Of a stretch of 64,000 nucleotides of DNA, positions 55,461 to 64,000 are shown piece by piece. The position numbers and the translations under genes were made by a program. Source of the stretch: Icerya purchasi (taxonomy: Eukaryota > Arthropoda > Insecta > Hemiptera > Monophlebidae); assembly GCA_039619475.1 (NCBI GenBank), contig CM077116.1:274040758-274104757 (forward strand), given 5' to 3'. Every line of letters begins with the position of its first letter. The stretch's first letter is position 1. The notes under the pieces were generated by a model that ran no database searches, had not been told where the DNA came from, and saw only the letters and a program-made list of their open reading frames with translations.

Positions 55461-56849
55461 ATAAATACATATAAATATATATAAATACATACAGATTTAT
55501 ATATAGATATACATATATAGATATATATAAATATATGCGGCGAAAAATAAATTTCGTTTCACAAATTCGTATCACTATTTCGTTTTACAATTTGGTTTCA
55601 CTATTTCGTTTCACGAGCGATTTTCAAAACGTTTCACGTTAAAAATTAGGAGAAGCAAGATCAAAACGATTAACGTACGTGTGTCACTCGTTTCGAGACA
55701 TTTGCCGTAGACAAACGTGGACTGAGAGCGATATTTAGAAAAAATACGCAGTATTAACGACGAGAAATCATTTACATAAAGGAAGCATCGGTTAGATTGA
55801 TGCTGTCGAGAAGAAAGGGCGGAATCTCTAGGTGATTTGAACAGGTATCTATTTTCCATAAAAAAGTCGTATGCGCGCGCAATCTTTATGAAAAATGAAC
55901 AAAGTTTAATACAGCTAATCGACAAAAAGCATACAAATGTAATGAATAGTGGCCAAGCAGTAATTTTTAAAAGTAAACCATATTTCAATTCTATCGAAAT
56001 CTCCTGTTGAAACGCGGCGCGGGAACATGTTGATAAATAAAAACGCTGTTTAGTTAGCTGTATCATTCGCAAAACCGGAGACCTCCACCGGATTACATAA
56101 ATTATTATCAATAAATATCATAAAAAAGATAGCGATAAATGCAGAAAATTGCACGATATCAGGGGGACATACTAGAGATCCGGCTGGCATTGGCCACAAC
56201 GGTGATTATATATCGATAGTCGTAATAATAAAAACTTTCGTTCTGAAGTGTTCGCATTAATCGCCTGAGAAATGTAATGTAGATTACGGATGCTGTTAAT
56301 CGCGGAGTGATAACAGACAAAAAAATCTCGTACGTAATATTCTAAGCATCCCAGTAATGAAAGAACAAGATGTGTCTCTAGATAATGATTTACGGGGCGA
56401 TCAGCGACCATATGATTAACAGTAAGCAATACGGTGGGTGGATTATGGAAGTTTTTATCAAATATAACGTGATGTCACTAAAATTTTGACAGCCAATATA
56501 GTATAATTCATGAAATGGATGATTCAAATAAACTATTAGAGATTCCTCTCGGAACAGACTGGAAATAAATCAAAAATCCGTTATGGTAGCGGAGCTATAA
56601 GAATTTTTAACTATCGTTGATGAATGTTAAATACGCTAGTACAGACCACACGGTTTACCCGACAACACGGCGATTATTACCGCTTTAATAACGCAGAATC
56701 TTAATGATGATAATAGTAGCAATCACGCCGTGATCGTAACACACTAATGTTAAATTACAGAATATTAAAATCAGATTATATTTCGTAATTCCATTTATTA
56801 ACTGTACTCCTCCCGACCCATAAATTACGTTTAAAACGTTTTCAACCTG
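55461..56849. other. No recognised gene; two unexplained minus frames
   Basis: Two minus-strand open frames lie close together: 166 codons at 55,611-56,111 (with hydrophobic runs such as PLFITFVCFLSISCIKLCSFF) and 85 codons at 56,172-56,429. Neither shows a motif I know. A 166-codon frame is long for this AT-rich background but can occur by chance. I do not call them genes. Confidence 0.3.
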
Positions 56850-57290
56850 TGTATTATGAAGAAATAAATCGATATTAAAATCACCGCAAATCAGGAAATT
56901 ATCTTTATTACTTAATTTTTCTAGAAGTGTTTCAGTTTCGTTTATAAATTCGTCTACGTTTTTGCGCTCGGTGATCTATATACCGCAATTAAGCATAAAG
57001 GTTTGTTTTCGCAAATATCTATATCTATCATCGCCCGGTCCATACTTGGCCTATTATTAACTTCCCGCATGTGACATTTAAATTTGTTATTTATGAACAC
57101 AAGTATTCCTCCGTTATACCCAATAATAGGTCTTTGTAGTCCAATATTCCTGAATCCGGTTATATTGTATAAATTTAATTCATACTTACTTATATTAGTT
57201 TCGGTTAATACGATGACACTTAAAGATGACCTGCGAGTGAAATTATAAATTCATTCCAGTTACGTCTCACCGTTTTTATGTTTAAGTGCA
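56850..57290 (-). pseudogene. Non-LTR endonuclease (EEP/AP type) remnant
   Basis: The minus strand reads SLSVIVLTETNISKYELNLY, GFRNIGLQRPIIGYNGGILVFI and PLCLIAVYRSPS, then after a frameshift DNFLICGDFNIDLF. These are motifs of the apurinic-type endonuclease domain: the Glu in LTET, GGxxVFI, YRSP and GDFN. Frameshifts near 56,960 break it. The RT belonging to it is not seen downstream on the minus strand. Confidence 0.8.
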
Positions 57291-57544
57291 ACACATGAAA
57301 TAATTCCGTATTAATTCGTAGTGTATTATTTACATTAAATAGATTACTCGATAACTATTATTTATTAATACTACGTAATTCACTATCGTTATTTTCAACG
57401 CAGTTACTGACAATATTAAATTTTAAAAAATTGTTTGATTAGTTCAAAACTTTTTGTGCATTCGAAATTATAAATTGTACTTTTTATTTAATAATCTGAA
57501 CGCAATAGCGAGTTCATTTATCCATGTTGTTACGCAAAATTTAT
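57291..57544. other. Spacer between divergent relics
   Basis: AT-rich; nothing recognised. Confidence 0.35.
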
Positions 57545-58386
57545 ACCCGGTTCTGTTCTTGGACCCACACTCTGGAATATATTATTTTCCCATGTATATT
57601 ATACGATGGATGAGTTCAGCTCATTAATTAATCTTCATTCTAATCTCTTATGCCGACAACTTGTGTATTCAATTTCCTGTTCATAAGCACTATGATTTGA
57701 AAATTATTGAGGTTGTTTGCAACTACCTAGAAAACGTCATTAATGATCTTGGTCTTTATGTTAATAAGAGATCGATCGCTGATGTTAACAAACATCAGCG
57801 TAAATTTCTACTTAATATTGCCTCCTTATATAGAACGTGTTCCACTTCGGCTGCCAATGTAATTTCTAATATCTTACCATTGGACCTTTTTATCATTGGA
57901 AGTTCTATAATATGTGAATATAAATTCCAAAGAGATGTCTCTAAATTATTAAACATTAAATTCTTATCAAGCTTAAACATTTTCAAAAATTTCATACATT
58001 CATCTTTGCTTTCAGCTTGGCAAGCCAGATCGAATACGGCCCTGACTGGTAGGAAAACGTATTTGTTCTTTCCACTGATTAGTGAACGGTTTAAATTAAA
58101 GAAGTTAAATATCACTTTTTACAATTCACAGGTGCTCTCTGGCCACGGAAAATTTGGATCCTATTTATTTAGGTTCCAACTTGCTGAGGGGGCAGAATGT
58201 TCCTTGTGTAATACAGGTGAAGTCGATGACATTGATTATCTGATGTTTCATTGTCACGCCTTCACAGATTTACGTTTAAAACGTGATATAAAACCCAATC
58301 AGTCTCTTATTATCACCAAATCTAATTCACATAATATTTTGCTGCATATGGAGTTTGCTATGATCAGGAAGTTCAAGTGCACGTAA
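57545..58386 (+). pseudogene. R1-like non-LTR reverse transcriptase remnant
   Basis: PGSVLGPTLWNI (57,550-57,585; RT motif with PQGSVLGP pattern), then after a frameshift SYADNLCIQFPV (57,648-57,680; YADD changed to YADN) and YLENVINDLGLYVNKRSI. A gap of about 100 residues is spliced out: ADVNKHQRKFLLNIASLYRT follows directly, with LPLDL. The C-terminus reads ISERFKLKKLNITFYNSQ, VLSGHGKFGSYLFRFQL and CSLC...DDIDYLMFHC, the C-x2-C...H...C motif of R1-type elements. The last 240 codons are unbroken, but the YADN site and the deletion make it inactive. Confidence 0.87.
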
Positions 58387-58608
58387 TCTTAAAGTTTTCA
58401 CTCCATTCATTCTGAATTCAAACGTTAATCCTAATCGAGGAATGTGTTCGTTGCTCCCATGTACTTCCTGGTTAGATTAGATTATCGGCAGGCTGTATAT
58501 GATTGTGTATATATTTAGATATAGAAGTATATGAATTTATTTATATCTGTATTAACTATACCTCTTTTTTTTCTGTTTCTTTTAAAGTATCATTGAATTG
58601 TTCTTTGT

Positions 58609-58648
<40 letters not shown>

Positions 58649-59505
58649 TTGGCATATTCACTATTACATACACACTTGGTGACTGAGGGGACTATGTTTT
58701 TCATCCCCTCTTTCACCCCTTTACTTAAGTATACTTGGCAAGGAACTATCCTAGTACCTTGCCCCTTTATATACATTATAATATAAAATATATTTACCTC
58801 ATCGACTTGTTGGAATTGGGGAGAATTAAAAAAAAAAAAATAATATATATATATAAATATATATGTATACAATTAACATTTAAGTATTATTTTAAATTAA
58901 ATCTTGTTCTTGTCATTTCGGCAATGGGCTATTTCAGCGCTTCAATGTGACATTTTATCTTGTATTGTTCTATTAATAGTCCGGTAAAATAGACATTTCA
59001 ATTTACATTAAATCGCATAGAGCTGAAAATTGGTACAGGTATTAGACAAACCACTACAAATAAAATATCAAAAGTCCCCACCGATTCCATATCTGCTAAA
59101 AAGTTTATTCAAGGTCAAATGTCAAAAATATTAGTTTTTTTGCATTTTTGTAGTAAACGGTAAATGTTATCATAACAATATATCAGATAAAAATTGTAGA
59201 CTACGCAATTATCTACAAAATTTGTTCTTATACTGTTTCTCCTACGAATCACCATTTCTGAGATATCGCGATTCTAAAATTTGAAAAAGTCGTATTCTAC
59301 ATAATATACATACATCCCCGCACCACCTGTGAAGTAGTGTACTTGGCGCATTTTTTTAACGTGACTTCCCCGGTAGGTATATTCCACGATCTATTGTGAC
59401 TTAGTTTTATCAAATAATATTCTATTAATTAAAAAATGATACTATATTGTAAACGATTATAGTGACCTGAGTTATTGTTGATTTTGAGAAAATGATAAAT
59501 ACGTT
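58387..59505. other. No gene; (TA)n at 58,617-58,648
   Basis: Microsatellite and AT-rich spacer. TATACTTGGCA occurs near 58,646 and 58,729 as a short direct repeat flanking an 83-bp block. Nothing else recognised. Confidence 0.4.
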
Positions 59506-60090
59506 CAGTGTATACGTAGACATTTTGGTCATAAAGTAAGTATAGTATTTGATGGTTATACTGATTATAAAAAAAATATTAAAGTTGCAGAACAACGTCG
59601 TCGAACTACAAAAACATCTTCATCTTCCGATGTCGTTTTTGATCAATTTATGACAGTTCCAACAAACCAACAACCATTTGTTGCAAGTACTCACAAATCT
59701 CGCTTCATTTCTATGTTATGTGAAAAATTGGCAACTGCGAACATCTCAGTAAAACAAGCTAATAATGACGCTGATGTCCTCATAATTGAAACAGCAATAG
59801 AACAAGTCAATACAACAAATACAACTATCGTTGCCGGAGAAGACGTTGATTTATTAATACTACTGACTGCACGAACTCGTATTGATAAGACTGTTTACTT
59901 TTTGAAACCTGGGAAGGGTCAACAACAAACAAAAATATATTCATCAAAAAGTTTATCTGCTTATCCAAAATTTCAAAATCATGTCTTATTTTTACATGCA
60001 ATAACTGGCTGCGATACTACATTATCAGTGTTCAAAATGGGTAAAACGATAATTTTAGTAAATAGGCACATAATAGGAGGTTATGTATAA
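59506..60090 (+). pseudogene. PIN/XPG-like nuclease domain fragment, repeat-associated
   Basis: Open from about 59,528 (VSIVFDGYTDYKKNIK) through ATG 59,650 to TAA 60,088-60,090. From the ATG: SRFISMLCEKLATANI at 18-32, QANNDADVLIIETAIEQ at 36-52, VAGEDVDLLILLTART at 61-76, KTVYFLKPGKG at 80-90, HAITGCDTTLSVFKMGK at 116-132. D42, D65/D67 and GCD (120-122) resemble the acidic sites of FEN1/XPG-type PIN nucleases; the GCDTTS...GK block resembles the helix-hairpin part. Proteins of this pattern are common and often multi-copy in insect genomes. A frameshift near 59,520 and loss of both ends suggest a fragment. Nuclease activity is inference. Confidence 0.6.
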
Positions 60091-60265
60091 ATATAAATCT
60101 AAACTACTGCACATTCCGAACCGCACTAAACATATTACGATGCACGATCCGCGAATTACCTTCCATAATAATGATTTCATTCATGAACTTTTCATATAAA
60201 TAACAATATTTATTTGTATTGTTGTCCACCGCTTGAGAACGTAGAAAATTTCAAATATCTCTAGG

Positions 60266-60269
<4 letters not shown>

Positions 60270-60311
<42 letters not shown>

Positions 60312-60320
60312 TATATCGAT
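60270..60320. repeat. (TA)n microsatellite
   Basis: About 50 bp of TA with CATATATA interruptions. Confidence 0.85.
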
Positions 60321-60339
60321 AAATTTTTGAACTGCAAAA

Positions 60340-60720
60340 AAAACACATCCAAAGTTTAAACTCGAAAATAAGACAGACAATTCCATCTATATATAAAATA
60401 AGGCAGGTACTGGCACATCGAATACTTCGTAATTCAATAATAATGTCTAGAATATTATATGGAATTCAAATATGTAGCGAAGCTAAGAAAACGCAAATAA
60501 ATAAAATAGGCAAAATACAGAAGAGGTGTTTGAAACTTATACTCCCGCACTAAAAATAAATCGACTTTTGATCAATTATGTGTGGAAGGAAAACAACGAA
60601 ATGTCCCCCAAGATGTACTATTTCTATTATAGATTACAAGAATTTAATGTCAATAATATAAAATTACCATCCAGGGAAAAAATTCGGTTAACGAGAAACC
60701 AAAAGAAAATGTTATTATAA
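60340..60720 (+). pseudogene. Non-LTR RT thumb remnant
   Basis: Reads SIYKIRQVLAHRILRNSIIMSRILYGIQICSE and KKTQINKIGKIQKRCLKLI (60,385-60,543), matching the thumb pattern LYGIxIW...I..IQ.R.LKLI. A frame change leads to the 60,526-60,720 frame with VNNIKLPSREKIRLTRNQ. Clade not assignable. Confidence 0.6.
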
Positions 60721-61620
60721 TGTAAGTGATTTTAATTTTTTTGTTTCATATTAAATGTTAAAGGTATACATTGTTGTTCCAGATGTTCTTGAAAATACAA
60801 CTTTTTTTTTACCGTTTTGATTCTTATTCATTTTGAAAAATTTACATTTTTTGTGATAAATATTAACGATTTCTTAGCTTATTCTTTGACTTCTACATTT
60901 AAACATCAAAAAACCGTATCTATAGATATTTCGTTCGACGTAAAATTCATATTTGATCATTGTAAAAATAAATGCCTTTAAATCGTCAGATGTATGTAAA
61001 TTGTGTATTATATTTTTAAATTATTTTCAGTTACGAATGTATTTAAACAGTTTAAGGTTTTCGGGTTAAAAATTGCAATGGTACTTACGTAACTCTAAAA
61101 CGACGATAGCAGTTGTGTCTTAATGACGATAAGATCACAGTTAAAAAAACGATTATAACGGCATCGATTATAAATACCGATTAAAGTGCGAAATATTGCT
61201 CGAACCGGCGAAATTACCATAAAAATGTATGCTAATTTCTATCGGTTTTGGCGTCACAGAGCGACTAAAATTTTGGTACGCTCGTAAAAATTTAAATTCG
61301 AAAGGTTATTCTTTTTACCTCTTTTTTAGTCTTTAAAATTATTCGATATGTTCACCCTCCTCCCACTCACTCCTTAACTTGTAAATCGGTTCGCGATCGA
61401 TAGCAATCTTCGACGTTATTAGGTACATATAATCGACGATTTGTTTCAATTCGAATCCTTCGACATATCGTCTTAAAGTCGCCGCAGTGCTAGACTTCGA
61501 CTTCCATCGCAATACCACCTGAAAGAAGTTTTGACAACTTCTTGAAAACCCGCCTGAATGTGAAATGTTTTTTTCTTTTTTTCTGTATTCGTAAGCGAAG
61601 ACATTAGTCCAAGACATGGG
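60721..61620. other. Spacer, no gene
   Basis: Nothing recognised; a 92-codon minus frame at 61,339-61,617 has no motif. Confidence 0.4.
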
Positions 61621-61624
61621 AAGA

Positions 61625-62420
61625 AGACGTATATTGTTTAACGTTTACGGGAAAAAAGACGGAAATAATCCGAAAGCTGAAATAAAAAAGGCGGAAGGAA
61701 ATGAACGAATATAAGAACATCACTACGGAGTGAGGGGATACGAAGTTTTAGTGGAAAAGAGCAGAAGGAAGCTTGTTTACCAGAAAAGATCGAACATTGA
61801 AATACGATCAGTACGGAAAAAACGTACCCGGAAAAAGCTGGAAAGGACAAAATGGAGTGTAGATGCAGACGATAACCGAGAAAATGACGGATACTATGAT
61901 TAAAACGAAGGCGACAAATAGCCGAGCTAGGGTGCAGCGTTAAAGACAAGCATCTAGAAAAGATACGGTTGATGAGAGAGGTGGTAAAAGGAGAGCCAGA
62001 ATTAGAAAATAAAGAAGAATAGAAATTGAACATAGTCTGGAATGAGTCATTTAAGAAAAGAAGAGAAATATTATCAGTGAAAATCTGCCACTGGAAACGG
62101 AAGAACGCGTTAACGAATAACCACTATTTCGTTGCTCTCAATGCTCGATTAATTATCAATTCCCAAAAAAGATCGATTTCAATCGAGTGAAGGAAGAAAA
62201 TGTCATGGATCGGAGAGCGCACGAGTAGTATTTTATAATCGAAAGAAGGAGAAGGAAAACGAGATGTGAAAACCCGTAGAACACTTTTAGAAACCGAGAT
62301 TATGAGCACTTTACTGAAAACTAGAATAGCTGTCGATTCCGCACAGAAAATTGAGAAAAAAGGGAGGGAAGTTCAAAAGATTCAGAATAATTCAAGGTAG
62401 AACAAAAAAGAAAAAAAAGG
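61625..62420 (-). pseudogene. Family P fragment: RNase H and C-terminus
   Basis: On the minus strand the nucleotide sequence matches 10,250-10,420 closely (GAATCTTT, CTCAATTTTCT, GTGCTCATAATCTCGG). VLRVFTSRFPSPSFDYKILL and SIEIDLFW (62,280-62,150) match the RNase H end at 63,770-63,890. ICRLRFNHS (61,920-61,890) matches FRLRFNHS at 10,810. Stops and frameshifts throughout. Confidence 0.75.
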
Positions 62421-63076
62421 AAAGCAGAACTAACTTCATTTGGCCGTTTGGAATCGTCAGTATAAATAGTGACATGTGTAGCGGAAGGAATAAAGCATTG
62501 GGAAAAAAATCAATTCTGGCAACATGTTGAAGAACAGATTTAGAACAGATCGGTTAATCATGAAGGAAACTTTTGTCCAAACGTAACTGATCGGATGAAT
62601 GATATAGATCACATACGAAACCTTTTTAAACTACAGTTCGTCACTGATCACGGAATTTTGAAAGATTGTGTTTGAAATTGCCATGTTAGCGAACTGTGTT
62701 AAATGTAATTTACCAGATACTGTTTTTCTTAACTGTGTAATAATGCTGGTTAGCTTTTTTTTTTTTTGCCCCGGACTAAATTACAACGTCCTTCTGGCCA
62801 ATAATTTCACACAATCAATAACACCCAAACAACATAAAATCAAAACCTAAAAAAAAAAATTTATAATAACCAGTAAATGGATAAAGAATAGAATATAATA
62901 AAACTATCCACTTACATAAACAAAATAAACTCCAATGAATAAGGGATTGAAGAAAAATGAAAATCAAATAGCACTAAAGTTAAGTAACAATCCTGTTTCC
63001 TTGAATAGACCTAAAAAGAAAAAAGAAAATCTTATCACTAGAACAAAGAAGACAAAAAATAAACAGTGGAGGATAA
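62421..63076. other. Spacer, no gene
   Basis: AT-rich, A-rich 62,840-63,060; nothing recognised. The boundary with the family P copy at about 63,077 is where the coding match begins. Confidence 0.4.
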
Positions 63077-64000
63077 ATACCATGGGACATTTGTTCCTTC
63101 TTATACGGTAGTGCTTCCTAAGCAACTCTTTCCAAACTGGATCGTGTGCAGAACCTTTGTCTCCGCCGCTGCCTTGGAGCTTTAAAGTCGTCTCCCACTG
63201 CTGCAGTTCTTTCAGAAACCAACATGGTTCCTCTTTATATTCGCCGGTCTTATCTTGGCTATCGTTTCATGACTAAGCGTCTTCCTATTTCTTCGTCAAA
63301 TCTTATTAACTCTTGTCTTTCCATACTGCACAACTGGCGCTTCTCTCCTAGGAAAATCCCTATTCTTTCTCATATATCCAAACGACTTAATCAATTCGCT
63401 CCTTACGTTTTCTCTTATAACAAACTCCCTTACTTCACGCTTAATTATTCCAATTTCCTTTGTACGCCTAAGATATACTCTCTTTCCGTCTTTTACAAGA
63501 ACCTACCGGCTCATGTAGTCCGACAGGAATATAACCACGACATGCAATCCTTATTTCCTTTACACACTGTTATCTTTACTGATGGCTCCAGGACAACGGT
63601 CGGTACGGGAACTGCCTTTTTGGTCCCATCACTTAACTATTTTGAATCTTATAAACTGCCTTCCTTCTGCTCCATATTTACCGCGGAGTCCTCTGCAATC
63701 CTCCCTGCTATCCAATACATTTCTTCCAACAGCGGCTCCAATAAATTTCTGATAGTCTCGGATTCAAAAGGTGTTCTACTGTCTATCGCCTCTCCTCTTC
63801 CTCGACATTTCTCGGATTTCATAATTCTCCTGATTCGTTCTCTTGTCACTAGATTGTATAGCGTTCGTTCCATTCAAATCGATTTCTTATGGACACCCAG
63901 TCATGTTGGCATTGAGGACAATGAATTGGTGGATTCATTAGCTCGATCTGCCATTCAGACTGGTCAATTTCTACCCAAATTTTCTTCTTGCAATCTAAAC
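63077..64000 (+). pseudogene. Family P non-LTR element: RT thumb and RNase H, runs off window
   Basis: One frame carries CSFLYGSAS, a TAA at 63,119-63,121 where Lys is expected, then about 293 open codons to the window end. These include KLDRVQNLCLRRCLGALKSS, RRSYLGYRFMTKRL, and an RNase H domain with all four acidic residues: FTDGS (Asp at 63,581), FTAESSAI (Glu at 63,686), VSDSKGVL (Asp at 63,761) and WTPSHVGIEDNELVDSLA (His, and Asp at 63,932). It is 5'-truncated, since the RT palm is absent, but it is by far the best preserved copy. The C-terminal Cys/His motif should lie just beyond 64,000. Confidence 0.88.

Noticed and set aside
1..64000. CRISPR array, bacterial operons, tRNA or rRNA genes
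   Set aside because: Tandem arrays have no unique spacers, gene content is eukaryotic mobile elements, and no tRNA T-loop (GGTTCRANYCC) with matching arms was spotted by eye.

Overview
The window looks like repeat-dominated nuclear DNA of an arthropod, most likely an insect. It is strongly AT-rich and eukaryotic, with no operons and no recognisable host exon. Its recognisable coding matter is almost all from mobile elements: Penelope-like elements (PLEs), Jockey, R1-like, RTE-like and I-like non-LTR retrotransposons, a pyrimidine-rich RNase H-bearing non-LTR family ('family P' here), mariner, piggyBac and hAT. Species cannot be fixed from the sequence.

Layout. 1-3.06 kb: AT-rich, no supported feature. 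3.1-8.7 kb: a 16-bp minisatellite, an inverted I-like fragment, an old PLE (copy 1) split by a 5'-truncated I-like insertion with a 13-bp target duplication, then a young PLE (copy 2) with RT and GIY-YIG domains and nearly identical 0.6-kb inverted arms. 8.9-11.8 kb: decayed family P copies in both orientations. 12.7-15 kb: broken piggyBac transposase. 16.7-18.2 kb: Jockey RT split by an I-like fragment. 20.9-22.4 kb: hAT pseudogene. 22.7-28.4 kb: family P, RTE-like and RNase H relics. 28.8-31.7 kb: PLE ends and inverted PLE end pairs. 32.1-33.5 kb: a satellite of about 290 bp. 33.5-38.2 kb: RT, PHD-like, RTE-like and PLE relics. 38-42 kb: mostly plain sequence. 42.1-42.5 kb: PLE ends. 42.9-45.4 kb: a TTAA-flanked piggyBac-like non-autonomous element with an intact mariner inside. 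46-54 kb: mostly single-copy-looking sequence, with another 16-bp minisatellite, a GC-rich island and a small hAT-like MITE. 54.3-55.5 kb: a fold-back repeat cluster. 56.8-58.4 kb: endonuclease and R1-like RT relics facing apart. 59.5-60.1 kb: a PIN/XPG-like nuclease relic. 61.6-64 kb: family P copies, the last with an open RNase H frame running off the window.

Most interesting signal. The PLE ends share a small RNA-like motif with hammerhead-ribozyme topology: stem I, a seven-base core, stem II, GAA, a palindromic hexamer as stem III, then a predicted cleavage site. Two loci have the canonical CUGANGA core; five others carry A or G at core position 3 and U at position 8, keeping a possible 3-8 pair. 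Stem I changes sequence but stays complementary in most copies. Three pairs of these motifs sit in outward-facing inverted arrangement, as expected for PLE inverted arms. Whether this variant has been described cannot be checked here.

The only full-length, undamaged-looking gene is the mariner transposase at 43,638-44,714.
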